Shown here: one piece after another, positions 8,138 through 16,834 of the stretch
Numbering within the stretch: position 1 is the first letter of the stretch
Layout: the number at the start of each line of letters is the position of its first letter
From: Candidatus Bathyarchaeota archaeon
GTDB lineage: Archaea > Thermoproteota > Bathyarchaeia > Bathyarchaeales > Bathycorpusculaceae
Length of the DNA stretch: 64,000 nucleotides
Reading direction: 5' to 3'
Assembly (NCBI GenBank): GCA_018396955.1
Contig: JAGTQI010000002.1
Coordinates: forward strand, 1 to 64,000
The notes under the pieces: generated by a model
Told to the model about the DNA's origin: nothing
The model's input: the letters and a program-made list of their open reading frames with translations, nothing else
Database searches by the model: none
Position numbers and translations under genes: made by a program

Positions 8138-8644
8138 ATGAATATGCTAATGGAGCTTGTCTCCGAAGCCATAAAATTCATTTTTCCAGCCTACTGCGCC
8201 AACGCTATACCTGTACTCGCAGGTGGAGGCTTACCACTAGACCTTAGAAGAAAATTTTTCGATGGAAAACCAATTTTCGGGAAAAACAAAACCTTTAGAG
8301 GCTTTTTCTCCGGGCTGATTATTGGAACAATAGCGGGCTTCGCAGAAGCCGCAGTTTTCGAAGAATACCAAAACATAGGCTATTTCGGCTTCTTGCTGTC
8401 TTTAGGCGCTTTACTCGGCGATTTGGCTGGATCCTTCCTGAAAAGGAGGCTGGGGATACCGCCCGGCGGGGTTTTACCAATAGTCGATCAGGTGGACTTT
8501 GTTGTTGGAGCCTTAATATTCTCCATCCCGTTAAATATCTTAAACCTTGAGCTTATATTAGTTGTGCTTATTATAACGCCTCCACTTCACATGGCAACAA
8601 ATTTTGCAGCCTACAAGCTTGGATTGAAAAATAGTCCATGGTAA
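8138..8644 (+). CDS. carS: CDP-archaeol synthase
   Basis: A 168-residue integral membrane protein that transfers CMP from CTP to digeranylgeranylglyceryl phosphate, activating archaeal lipid for head-group attachment. Diagnostic motifs are DGKPIFGKNKTFRGF (residues 42-56), GDLAGSFLKRRLGIPPGG (94-111) and PIVDQVD (114-120), with about four to five hydrophobic segments. It starts three bases after radB. It is a strong marker for an archaeal host. Confidence 0.95.
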   Translation: MNMLMELVSEAIKFIFPAYCANAIPVLAGGGLPLDLRRKFFDGKPIFGKNKTFRGFFSGLIIGTIAGFAEAAVFEEYQNIGYFGFLLSLGALLGDLAGSFLKRRLGIPPGGVLPIVDQVDFVVGALIFSIPLNILNLELILVVLIITPPLHMATNFAAYKLGLKNSPW

Positions 8645-8652
8645 AAGAGAGG

Positions 8653-9093
8653 CTATATCGCTCCATGAAGCTTCCAGTTTAGTATAACCTCTAAACCAAT
8701 AAATGCAATAACAAAAAGGATGGCGCCTATCAGCAATGTTAAATATGCTTGTCTCGGCTTGTAAGCGTATTTCGTGCTTTGATAAATAAACATGGCGCCG
8801 GCAGCACCCATAGAGAATAGGATCATAGCAACAAGGCTGTCTGAAACCCACTGCTCAGACAATTGCGGATAAACAAAGAGAAAACGCCCACCATAATAGA
8901 CGGCTGGAAGGGGTTTCACAATAATTAGGTGCAGTCCACCTCCATAGAGGAAAATGGCAACAGCCATGGCAATTATGGCAAGGGCTATCGTTGATGGTTT
9001 GGCTGTAGTTATTTTTGTGTAAAGCTTCTGTAGGGAATAGGAAAGTGAAATTGCTGTTTTCTTGGCTTTACGTGCCACCCTCCTCCTCTCCAA
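8653..9093 (-). CDS. Four-helix membrane protein, unknown function
   Basis: A 146-residue protein with a basic N-terminus (MERRRVARKAKKTAISLSYS) and four likely transmembrane helices: STIALAIIAMAVAIFLYGGG, DSLVAMILFSMGAAGAMFIY, AYLTLLIGAILFVIAFIGLE and a weaker region near residue 60. The layout resembles small archaeal membrane proteins often found near information-processing genes, but I do not recognise the family. Its start overlaps the zinc-finger gene upstream by 26 bases, placing it last in a topA-zinc finger-membrane protein operon. Confidence 0.7.
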   Translation of the reverse strand: MERRRVARKAKKTAISLSYSLQKLYTKITTAKPSTIALAIIAMAVAIFLYGGGLHLIIVKPLPAVYYGGRFLFVYPQLSEQWVSDSLVAMILFSMGAAGAMFIYQSTKYAYKPRQAYLTLLIGAILFVIAFIGLEVILNWKLHGAI

Positions 9094-9295
9094 TTTTTAT
9101 TAGGTATTCTGCCACCTCTTTAGCCCATTCGCCGGTAAATGGATTCTTAACAATCTCACTTAAATACTCTTTCCAAGAAATCTCTAAGGCTTTCCTCCAA
9201 ACCTCATACTTCTTCACAATGCTTTGATAGGCTCTAGCGTGTAGCTCGCAATATCCGTTTTCAACGGCTTCCCTACCGCATATGGTGCATTTCAA
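9068..9295 (-). CDS. Small zinc-finger protein in the topA operon
   Basis: A 75-residue protein. The first 20 residues carry a treble-clef-like metal site, C-x2-C (CTICG) followed by C-x2-H (CELHA); the rest is predicted helical (an EVWRKALEISWKEYLSEIV stretch and a KEVAEYLIKIGEEE tail). It overlaps the topA end by 23 bases and the next membrane protein gene by 26 bases. Function unknown; the tight coupling to topoisomerase I suggests an accessory or DNA/RNA-binding role. Confidence 0.7.
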   Translation of the reverse strand: MKCTICGREAVENGYCELHARAYQSIVKKYEVWRKALEISWKEYLSEIVKNPFTGEWAKEVAEYLIKIGEEEGGT

Positions 9296-11384
9296 CTGTT
9301 CTCCGCTCCTCCTTCAACGGGCATTTGGGATTAAAACACAAGTTCCAAGGGCGCCTACCCTTAATGCGGACCTGAACTGTTGGCCAACCACATCCACGAC
9401 AGTTTCTCCAAAGGGGACGGGCTGTTCCCCTTTGGGGAAGCGGAAAGGCGGCGTTACACTGCTTTTTGAAGAAGTTTGTGCATCCGATGAAGCGTTTTCC
9501 TGTTTTTCTCGAATAGAGTATCATGAGCACACCGGTTCCACAGAGGGGGCATTGTCCCACAATCCTTTCTTCAAGCCTAGCCCTTTTTATCGCATTGCTC
9601 AGCTGTTCACCTATGGTTTTCTCCTTAGCTTTGAGCTCCTCAACAACGGGTTTTAGGATTTCAATGGCATCTAATAGAACGTTTTCACGTTTTTCTTGGT
9701 TGGCTTGAATCTTATCCATCCTCTCCTCAAGTTTTTTTGTCAGCCCTATCGAAACAATTGGGGGACAATGTCTCTTAAGAACCTCAAGAACCTCAAAGCC
9801 TAAATCCGTCACAACCATTCTCTCGTCTCGGACATATTTTCGGTCATATAAGGTTTGAATAATGTCTGCGCGGGTTGCCTTCGTCCCTATGCCAGCCTCC
9901 TCCATTTTCTTTAGCAAACTGCCGGGATTATATCTTGGAGGCGGCTTTGTGAACTTGTCTTCCAAAATAATCTTTCTAGCCTTAAGTCTTTGTCCCTCTT
10001 CCAGTGGTGGCAAAAGAACCTCCTCAGACCTCACGTACGGTTCGTAAAAGCGCAACCAGCCCTCTTTTAATGTTTGTCTACCTCGCAAGAAGAATCTTTG
10101 GCCGTCAATGTTTATGCAGACCTTTAGGCTTTGTCTTATGGCTGGCTCTCCAAAAACAGCCATAAACCTCCTAACAACAAGGTCCCAGATTCGCCTTTCA
10201 GGCTCTTCAAGCACCCTTTCGGGAAGGTTTCCAGTCGGATATACAGCTGGGTGCGCCGGGTCCTCCTTTTTCCCCTCGTTTGGCTTAAGCTCCTTTTTGG
10301 ATAAGAGTTCCGCCGCGAGCTTTTTGTATTCAGAGACTCCGCTTAAGTTTTTCAGTATTGCCTCATAATTTATTGCCGGTGGAAGTTTTTGGCTACTTGT
10401 TCTTGGATACGAGATTAAAGCGTCCAAATATAGGCGCTGGGCAATGTCTAGGGTTCGGCGGGGCGTATAGCCAAAAAGGCTGTAGGCTTCGCTTTGCAAT
10501 GTGCCAATATCGAAGGGTGTCGGCGGCATCTGCTGGAATTTTTTAACCTCAATGTTTTCGACTACGCCATCTTTCTCTTTACAAGCTTCTACAATCGCGT
10601 TAGCCTCTTTTTTAGTTTCAATTACGTCTTTTTCATATTCAGCCTCGAAAACTTGTCCGCCGATTTCGATTTCAGCCCTAATCTGCCAATAGGGCGTTGG
10701 CACAAAACACCTTATCGCCTTTTCTCTGGCGACAAGAAACCTTAGGGTCGGACCTTGCACTCTGCCGGTGCTTAGTGTGGCGTATTTTCCACTCCAGTCC
10801 TTTGCGGCTATTGTTAATGCTCTAGAGAGGTTAACGCCGTAAAGCCAGTCAATTTCGTGTCTTGTTCTTCCAGCCTCTATTAGGGCGAAGTCTAGTTTTG
10901 GTAGGAGTTCCTTGTAGGATTTTTCCAGCTCCTCCTTGGTTAGTGTAGAGTACTTCATTCTTTTGGCGACTCTTTCCTTATTGCCGCATGCATACTTCAG
11001 TATGCAATAGCCGATTATGCTTCCCTCAATGTCGTAGTCGCAAGCATCAACGTAAGTGTCAGCGTCCTTGGCAAGCTTCGAAATTGTCTCAAGCCAGGCA
11101 CGAATTTGTTTTGCGCCTCTCTCCGCCATGTAACGGGGAACCCATCGGAAGTTGAAAACTGGATAGTAGTTTCTTCCACTTTTCTCCTCAGCAACCGTGT
11201 ACAAGTGTCCAATAGCTGGAACAACAATTATCTGCCTATCTCTTTCCGCTATATAATAGGGAACACCATTCTCCTCCATCCTCTTAGCCTTACCCTTCAA
11301 GTCAAGGGCTGAAGCTATCCTTTGAGCAGCATCCGGCTTCTCCGTAATAATGAAGGTGTATTTCCCCATGCCAGCACGGACCAT
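9273..11384 (-). CDS. topA: DNA topoisomerase I (type IA)
   Basis: A 703-residue type IA topoisomerase that relaxes negative supercoils. The Toprim domain occupies roughly residues 7-150 (FIITEKPDAAQRI; acidic DACDYDIEG around 113-121); the active-site Tyr is Y326 in ALISYPRTSSQ; two C-terminal zinc ribbons follow (CPLCG...CTN and CRGCGWPT...CFNPKCP, about 600-690). There is no helicase domain, so it is not reverse gyrase. A TATA-like TTTATC about 29 bases upstream of ATG 11384 fits a leaderless start there; MGKYTF five residues later is an alternative. The gene leads a three-gene overlapping operon. Confidence 0.95.
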   Translation of the reverse strand: MVRAGMGKYTFIITEKPDAAQRIASALDLKGKAKRMEENGVPYYIAERDRQIIVVPAIGHLYTVAEEKSGRNYYPVFNFRWVPRYMAERGAKQIRAWLETISKLAKDADTYVDACDYDIEGSIIGYCILKYACGNKERVAKRMKYSTLTKEELEKSYKELLPKLDFALIEAGRTRHEIDWLYGVNLSRALTIAAKDWSGKYATLSTGRVQGPTLRFLVAREKAIRCFVPTPYWQIRAEIEIGGQVFEAEYEKDVIETKKEANAIVEACKEKDGVVENIEVKKFQQMPPTPFDIGTLQSEAYSLFGYTPRRTLDIAQRLYLDALISYPRTSSQKLPPAINYEAILKNLSGVSEYKKLAAELLSKKELKPNEGKKEDPAHPAVYPTGNLPERVLEEPERRIWDLVVRRFMAVFGEPAIRQSLKVCINIDGQRFFLRGRQTLKEGWLRFYEPYVRSEEVLLPPLEEGQRLKARKIILEDKFTKPPPRYNPGSLLKKMEEAGIGTKATRADIIQTLYDRKYVRDERMVVTDLGFEVLEVLKRHCPPIVSIGLTKKLEERMDKIQANQEKRENVLLDAIEILKPVVEELKAKEKTIGEQLSNAIKRARLEERIVGQCPLCGTGVLMILYSRKTGKRFIGCTNFFKKQCNAAFPLPQRGTARPLWRNCRGCGWPTVQVRIKGRRPWNLCFNPKCPLKEERRTVEMHHMR

Positions 11385-11479
11385 ACCTTAGGATGTTGAA
11401 TGTTCCAAAGATAAACCTTCGGTCAAAATTAAAAGTTTCTATCATCCAGTGCTAGTCCGCCGTGTTAAGTTTAGCAACC

Positions 11480-11489
11480 AATAAATATG
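11480..11489 (+). promoter_or_regulatory. TATA box for the zinc ribbon-gcvT operon
   Basis: AATAAATATG lies about 45 bases before the TTG start at 11529. Transcription would begin near 11510, giving a short leader that contains the GAGGAG/GATGAGG ribosome-binding site. Confidence 0.45.
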
Positions 11490-11528
11490 GCGTAGATGTT
11501 ACACCCATTTTGTTGAGGAGATGAGGAC

Positions 11529-11693
11529 TTGCCTCAGAGGGTTGTTTGCCACCAGTGTGGCTATATCTTATATGAGGGAAGCGAACTTAAGCCCCCCGAT
11601 GAAATTTTGCATAAGCATAATGGGAAATGCCCGCAATGCGGCAGAAAACTTGCTCTCATACCGTTAAACGTTGAAGTCAAACCCATAAAATAA
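11529..11693 (+). CDS. 54-residue zinc-ribbon protein upstream of gcvT
   Basis: This small gene starts with TTG 11529 behind a strong ribosome-binding region (GAGGAGATGAGGA at 11515-11527) and ends at TAA 11691. The protein begins LPQRVVCHQCGYILYEGSEL, and a second knuckle, CPQCGRKLALIPL, closes a four-cysteine zinc ribbon (C-x2-C...C-x2-C). The stop is 26 bases before gcvT, which has its own GGGAGGCTGA site, so the two are probably one transcript. Similar tiny zinc ribbons are common in archaea; the function is unknown. Confidence 0.75.
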   Translation: MPQRVVCHQCGYILYEGSELKPPDEILHKHNGKCPQCGRKLALIPLNVEVKPIK

Positions 11694-11719
11694 CACCTTT
11701 CATTTTGGGAGGCTGAAAA

Positions 11720-12853
11720 GTGCGGAAAACGCAGCTTTATGAAATCCATAAGAAGACAGCAAAAATGACGGAGTTCGCCGGATTCGAAATGCCCTTATGG
11801 TATAAAGGAATAACAGAAGAGCATCTTGCAGTGCGAAACAGCGTGGGCATTTTCGATGTTTCCCACATGGGAAGAGTAATTATAACTGGAAAGGATGCCG
11901 CAAGCTTCCTAAACTATGTCATAACCAATGACGTAACAGTATTAACGCCGAACAGCGCCCTTTACTCAGTTATGTGTAACGAAAACGGCGGAATAATCGA
12001 CGACTTTGTGGTAAGCCGCCTTGAAGAGGAAAAGTTTCTGCTGGTTCCAAACGCCACAAACAGAGAAAAGGACTTTAACTGGCTGGTCACGAAGGCTGAA
12101 GGCTTTAACGTCAAAATAGAGGATGTTTCAGACAAAGTTGCAATGTTCGCCGTTCAAGGACCCAACGCCGAAAGAACCCTACAGAAAATCTGCACAGCAG
12201 ACTTAAGTAAAATTGAAAGATTCAAATGCACAACAGCCAGATTGGCAGACGTAGATGTCTTTCTATCCAGAACTGGTTACACAGGCGAGGACGGCTTTGA
12301 AGTTTACGTGTGGAACGCGCCTCTAGACAAGCCATACAACGCCGTAAAAGTGTGGAACGCCGTTCTTGAAGCTGGCAAACCCTTCGGTATAGAGCCTTGC
12401 GGTCTAGGCGCCAGAGACACATTAAGGCTTGAGGCTGGACTATGCCTATACGGAAACGACATAGACGAAAACACAACACCATTAGAGGCAAGACTGAGCT
12501 TTGTGGTAAAATTTCAAAAGGACAGCTTCATAGGAAAAAATACCCTACTAAAGCAAAAGGAGGAAGGAGTCAAAAGAAGGCGAGTTGGACTGCAAATGAT
12601 TGAGCACGCCATACCAAGACAAGGCTTCAAGATATGCAACGAAAAAGGCGAGGACATAGGACAAGTGACCAGCGGAACCTTCTCGCCACTGCTCAAATAC
12701 GGCATAGCAATGGCCTACATACAAACACAACACGCCCAAGAAGGAAACATTGTTAACGTTGAAATCCGCAGAAAAATGGCTAAAGCAAAAATTGTGCCAT
12801 TCCCATTCTACGACGCCGAGAAATATGGATATAAAAGGAAGACATCAGCATAA
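11720..12853 (+). CDS. gcvT: Aminomethyltransferase (glycine cleavage T protein)
   Basis: A 377-residue GcvT that moves the aminomethyl group from GcvH-lipoamide to tetrahydrofolate (or an archaeal pterin), releasing ammonia. Recognisable motifs: TEFAGFEMPLWYKGI (N-terminal), VRNSVGIFDVSHMGRV (about 36-51), a LSRTGYTGEDGFEVYVWNA stretch (about 180-200) and GLGARDTLRLEAGLCLYG (about 228-245). The start is GTG 11720, preceded by GGGAGGCTGA. The partner gcvH lies 30 kb away at 41677; no gcvP is in the window. Confidence 0.94.
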   Translation: MRKTQLYEIHKKTAKMTEFAGFEMPLWYKGITEEHLAVRNSVGIFDVSHMGRVIITGKDAASFLNYVITNDVTVLTPNSALYSVMCNENGGIIDDFVVSRLEEEKFLLVPNATNREKDFNWLVTKAEGFNVKIEDVSDKVAMFAVQGPNAERTLQKICTADLSKIERFKCTTARLADVDVFLSRTGYTGEDGFEVYVWNAPLDKPYNAVKVWNAVLEAGKPFGIEPCGLGARDTLRLEAGLCLYGNDIDENTTPLEARLSFVVKFQKDSFIGKNTLLKQKEEGVKRRRVGLQMIEHAIPRQGFKICNEKGEDIGQVTSGTFSPLLKYGIAMAYIQTQHAQEGNIVNVEIRRKMAKAKIVPFPFYDAEKYGYKRKTSA

Positions 12854-12919
12854 AACTATTTAACCAACCATAAGGAAAATAAAACATCTCATAACCTTTA
12901 TTGAAGAGATGAGCTGCAA

Positions 12920-15217
12920 ATGGAAACAAGAAATCTCTCCAAAAAAGATCGAATAATCAACGCGGTTAAAAACTTTGGAAAACTCCGCCCAAAATTAAGC
13001 CACACGTCGATAATGACCGTTGCGGCTTTAACACTCATACTCTTTATATCCTTCGTAATACGGCTATTTCCAATGCGATGGGAAATAGACCCAACAACCG
13101 GCAAAACAAACCTTCTACTGTCAGAGTTTGATCCATACTTCCAATATCGCTTCACAGAAAAAATGGTTAAAGACGGGTTCATCTCATGGGCTATAGAAAA
13201 CGAAGGAAAAGGATGGATTGACTATCAGAGATGGCATCCTCAAGGGTTTTATGTAGCTAAAGGCGCCTTCCCCGGACTCCCAATGACGGCAGCCTTCCTC
13301 TATAAAATAGTTTCAATGCTTGGTGTAGGCATAGACTTAATGAGCTTCTGCGCTCTATTCCCAGCCATTATGGCGACACTGGCATGCCTCGCCATGTACT
13401 TCCTTGGAAAAGATTTTGGCGGCAAACCAGTAGGCTTATTGGCTGCACTTTTCTTAGCCTTAGAACCATCATACATTCAGCGGACATCATTAGGCTTTTT
13501 TGATGACGAAAGCATCGGCATATTCGCCCTCATACTTTTCGCCTTCCTATTCCTCAAGGCTATTGAAGAGGGTAAACCAGCCAGCTCAACCATAAAATAT
13601 GCCCTTGCCACTGGGGCGGTTTTGAGCTATTTCTGTGCCGGGTGGGGCGCGGCTTATTACCCCATAGGAGTTATAACACTGTTCACGCTAATTTTGATAA
13701 TTATGAGAAGGTATACACGGAAACTTTTTCTTGCTTACAGCTTAACTTTTGGGTTAGGTTTACTTATCGCAATCAATGTTCCAAAGCTTTCACCAAACTA
13801 TCTATTAACAAGCGCCATATTGCCAGTCGCCGCCGTTTTTGGGATGCTCTGCCTAGTAGAAGTCATCACCAACATGAAAACAGCTAAATGGAAAGTTATA
13901 TCAGTTATCATTTTCTTAGGCCTTATTCTTGGCGGCGTCATTGCACTTTGGTATGCAGGTTACATGCAGGGCATAGCCGGAAAGTTTCTGTATGTTATAA
14001 ACCCACTTGAACGTGAAACCTCTCCTCTTTACGAGTCTGTAGCTGAACACAGGGTGTCAGCGTGGGGCTCCATATATTATGAGTTCGGCTTTTTGATAAT
14101 CTTTTTCATAATCGGGTTATTCTTCATTCTTGGAAACCTAAACAATAGAAACCTGTTCCTCCTCGTTTTTGGTTTGACATCCCTTTATTTTGCATGCTCA
14201 ATGGTGCGGCTTTTTGTTCTCACGGCTCCAGCCTTCAGCCTTTTAGCTGCTGTGGGGATTAATGGGCTTCTAAAACCATTTGTAATGCTGTTGAAGGAGC
14301 CGCCAAAAATAAGTGTTAGGAAAAAGTTTGGACTGGAACGAGTTGGAAGGGAGTTCAGTGGCATAGCAGTGTTCCTAATATTCTTGATATTAATGGTGAA
14401 CTTGGCTTTTCCCATGCCCAGAGTTTACACGCAAGCCTACACGCCAACAACAATATCCGGAGGAAGCCTTTCCGTTTCGCCCCAATACCTAAGCAAGCCA
14501 GTAGATGAGTGGATTAACATGTTGCTTTATATGAGAACCACGCCGCTGGGTGCAACCACTGTTGTGTGCAGCTGGTGGGATTATGGGTACTGGATGACCG
14601 TGCTAGGCAACGTTACTACACTTGCGGACAACGCGACAATAAATACAACCCAGATAGAAAATATAGGGTTTATCTTTATGGCAAATGAGACACAAGCGAT
14701 GAGAATGCTAAAGCTGTATAATGCATCTTACATCCTTGTTTTCACAACCATTCGCGCTGACACAGGGGGATGGATAAATGCTGGCGGTGACGAGGGCAAA
14801 TGGGTTTGGATGGCGGCCATATCGGGGAAGGCACGTGAACGCTTTATAAGAGACGGCTTTATCACAGAGAGGGATATGTGGAATGAAAAACTTGACGATG
14901 TTAGAGCTTTGTTTGGAAATTATACATTAGGCTGGCATTTTCTCGGCGACAAAAACAACAACAACAAAGTTGATAATGAGGAACTTCAGCCTACGCAAGG
15001 ACAAAACTCAACAATTTATAAGCTGATGAACTATGCCAGGGAGCGATGGATACAAGTGAACAAACAAGGCCCGGCGCCAACAACACAGTTAATATACTTT
15101 ATTGAGGAAAGGATTGAAGGCTTGAACAACAAAAGTGGTTATAATGGTATTGTTCCGCTTGTTTGCCTCTACAAAATTAACTGGGAAAAGTATTACAGTG
15201 AACATCCAAGCGGGTAA
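12920..15217 (+). CDS. aglB: Oligosaccharyltransferase AglB/STT3
   Basis: A 765-residue membrane enzyme that transfers a lipid-linked glycan to Asn of N-x-S/T sequons on the outer face of the membrane. The N-terminal two-thirds has about 12-13 transmembrane segments; catalytic features are an acidic site in LSEFDPYFQYR (D71), a second acidic motif GFFDDES (193-199), the external-loop SVAEH motif (373-377), and the sequon-binding SWWDYGYW (551-558) at the start of the soluble C-terminal domain. A GPT-like sugar-phosphate transferase starts 11 bases downstream, linking this locus to protein N-glycosylation. The sequon-rich protein at 62245 is a likely type of substrate. Confidence 0.95.
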   Translation: METRNLSKKDRIINAVKNFGKLRPKLSHTSIMTVAALTLILFISFVIRLFPMRWEIDPTTGKTNLLLSEFDPYFQYRFTEKMVKDGFISWAIENEGKGWIDYQRWHPQGFYVAKGAFPGLPMTAAFLYKIVSMLGVGIDLMSFCALFPAIMATLACLAMYFLGKDFGGKPVGLLAALFLALEPSYIQRTSLGFFDDESIGIFALILFAFLFLKAIEEGKPASSTIKYALATGAVLSYFCAGWGAAYYPIGVITLFTLILIIMRRYTRKLFLAYSLTFGLGLLIAINVPKLSPNYLLTSAILPVAAVFGMLCLVEVITNMKTAKWKVISVIIFLGLILGGVIALWYAGYMQGIAGKFLYVINPLERETSPLYESVAEHRVSAWGSIYYEFGFLIIFFIIGLFFILGNLNNRNLFLLVFGLTSLYFACSMVRLFVLTAPAFSLLAAVGINGLLKPFVMLLKEPPKISVRKKFGLERVGREFSGIAVFLIFLILMVNLAFPMPRVYTQAYTPTTISGGSLSVSPQYLSKPVDEWINMLLYMRTTPLGATTVVCSWWDYGYWMTVLGNVTTLADNATINTTQIENIGFIFMANETQAMRMLKLYNASYILVFTTIRADTGGWINAGGDEGKWVWMAAISGKARERFIRDGFITERDMWNEKLDDVRALFGNYTLGWHFLGDKNNNNKVDNEELQPTQGQNSTIYKLMNYARERWIQVNKQGPAPTTQLIYFIEERIEGLNNKSGYNGIVPLVCLYKINWEKYYSEHPSG

Positions 15218-15228
15218 GGGAGAAACAT

Positions 15229-16122
15229 TTGTTTCCAAAGGTTCCAGACCAGCATAAGCCTGGCAAGCCCTTGGTTCCGACGGGTTTAGGCGTCATATAT
15301 GTTGTGGCGAGCGCTGCTTACCTTTTCTTTTTGCATGCCTTTGAGTTTGACGTAAAGCTGAGCCACGGCAATGTTTCTCCAACTTTAACTTTGGCTGTTT
15401 GCATATTGTTTGGTGGTTTTATGGGTTTGCTGGACGACTGGATGGATTTGCGTTGGCGTTACAAGGCTTTCTTTCCTTTGGTGGCTGCTGTTCCCTTAAT
15501 GGCGTTGACTTACAGAATTTATGTTGTGGATGCCACGTTAATACGTACAAGGATAACGCTTCCATTGTTGGGTACGATTGATTTTCGTGTATACTATTTC
15601 TTTGTTTTGATTCCGCTGATTGTGATGGTGGTCACCAACACTGTTAACCAGTTAGGCGGACTAAATGGCTTGGAAACTGTTTGCCCCGCCATTGTTTTGA
15701 TTGGGCTTATGGCGGCTTCGGGGCGAAATGCGGTTTTATTAACTCTACCTTTGGCTGTTTGGCTTGTGCTTGCCTTTTTCAATTTTCAGGGGAAGATTTT
15801 TGTTGGGAACACGGGCTCTTTTGCTATCGGAATCACTTTGGCTTCTTTTGCAATAATTTCTGATGTGAAGTGGTGTTTGTTGATTTCGCTTATACCCTAT
15901 ATAATTAATTCTTCCATGATTTTGTTGAACTATTTCTTTTTCCGGGCTAAGGCTAATGTTTCTTTCGATGGAAAGAGGCTTTTCTCGGACCATAGGAGAA
16001 GCCTAATAACGCTTATTACTTATAGGCGGCCTTTGACTGAGCGGCAGGTGGTTACTACTATAGCCTTTTTGGTTGCTGTTTCAACTTTTGTTGCTATTGT
16101 TGCCCAGCTGTTCTGGTTTTAG
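15229..16122 (+). CDS. GPT-type polyprenyl-phosphate sugar-1-phosphate transferase
   Basis: A 297-residue polytopic membrane protein of the GPT/MraY/WecA family, which attaches GlcNAc-1-P (or a related sugar phosphate) to dolichyl phosphate to start lipid-linked glycan synthesis. Motifs: GLLDDWMDLRWRYK (about 64-77), NQLGGLNGLE (about 141-150), GNTGSFAIGI (about 190-200) and the cytosolic FSDHRRS loop. The start is a TTG at 15229; the frame is open only back to a TGA at 15199-15201, so the usual first transmembrane helix before the HKPGKP motif is missing. It follows aglB by 11 bases, so the two are probably co-transcribed. Confidence 0.85.
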   Translation: MFPKVPDQHKPGKPLVPTGLGVIYVVASAAYLFFLHAFEFDVKLSHGNVSPTLTLAVCILFGGFMGLLDDWMDLRWRYKAFFPLVAAVPLMALTYRIYVVDATLIRTRITLPLLGTIDFRVYYFFVLIPLIVMVVTNTVNQLGGLNGLETVCPAIVLIGLMAASGRNAVLLTLPLAVWLVLAFFNFQGKIFVGNTGSFAIGITLASFAIISDVKWCLLISLIPYIINSSMILLNYFFFRAKANVSFDGKRLFSDHRRSLITLITYRRPLTERQVVTTIAFLVAVSTFVAIVAQLFWF

Positions 16123-16139
16123 AGACTGTGTGTAACAAA

Positions 16140-16745
16140 ACGCTACATACAAAAGGCAAAAATTGGCTAGGCCCGAGCCTTGAATTCACGGAGGTTGTTA
16201 AGGAAAAACCGAAATTCGGCATGTAGACTTTAATGTGAGGAATTAGCTATTTGCCCCCACACTTCACGATCCAAATGTTTCGGTTGAGGTGGATGTTACC
16301 AGTATTGTAGGGGTTAAGCTGGACATTAAAGGCTTGGCTGGAACAGTCAATTTTGATGTTAAGGTTAGGCTTGAAGAAAAGGAAAAGCCTAATGGTTATT
16401 GTTGGTTTTAACCTTCAATTGACAACGAAACAGGCATTGTCAAATTTGAGGTTGAGGGAGCAGCCACCATAACCAGCAAGGACGCAAAGATAAACAAGAT
16501 GCCGGAGGTTGACCCTGAAACAAAAGTGCCCCATGTTTTCAGAAGATTTACTAACACACTTTACAGCCATGTACTTACTCTCCACAATTTTAAATACTCC
16601 CTCACCGCCAGTAGATTTGCTCCTTTCCAGAAAGGAAGTGTCAACCGAAGGCGTCGCAATTGAACCGGAGACGGCCGAAGCTGTTAAAGTAGAAACTGTT
16701 GGAAAAACAGAAAAAAGGGTCAACAGAGAAAGAATACTTTTATAG
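16140..16745 (+). pseudogene. Decayed gene, family not recognised
   Basis: Coding-like segments run through several frames: LEFTEVVKEKPKFGM near 16180, then a beta-rich stretch starting HDPNVSVEVDVTSIVGVKL near 16265 and reading on to EEKEKPN, then IDNETGIVKFEVEGAA near 16420, and a C-terminal part with LLSTILNTPSPPVDLLLSRK near 16575 and EGVAIEPETAEAVKVETVG just after. No single frame is open throughout and no convincing start is left. The segments run in order on one strand with codon choice like the neighbours, so I read them as one degraded gene. The core looks beta-rich and soluble; I cannot name the family. Confidence 0.5.
16737..16745 (+). promoter_or_regulatory. TATA box for the QueT-family gene
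   Basis: CTTTTATAG sits so that transcription would start near 16767, just before the first stem of the structured leader. The mRNA would have a 5' leader of about 68 nt, long for this genome. Confidence 0.45.
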
Positions 16746-16770
16746 TTGCCTTGTGGTTATGCTGTTTTGT

Positions 16771-16834
16771 TGGCGGGTGAGTGGGGCCTCCCACCCGTTC
16801 CGCCATAAAAATCCCGGTGTAGGGAGGTGAAAAA
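16771..16834 (+). promoter_or_regulatory. Predicted structured 5' leader (candidate riboswitch) of the QueT gene
   Basis: Between the TATA box and the TTG start the sequence folds by eye into a two-part hairpin: GGCGG (16772-16776) pairs with CCGCC (16800-16804), and GTGGG (16781-16785) pairs with CCCAC (16790-16794) around a GCCT loop, leaving an internal loop. An alternative pairing GGGTG (16775-16779) with CACCC (16792-16796) is possible. A second small hairpin pairs TCCC (16812-16815) with GGGA (16822-16825), the latter overlapping the strong ribosome-binding site GGAGGTGA (16823-16830). This could control translation by hiding that site. Bacterial relatives of the downstream gene (COG4708) are controlled by preQ1 riboswitches; no match to those is claimed. 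Confidence 0.45.

Noticed and set aside
9273-11384. Reverse gyrase
   Set aside because: Only the type IA topoisomerase half is present; no helicase domain precedes it.
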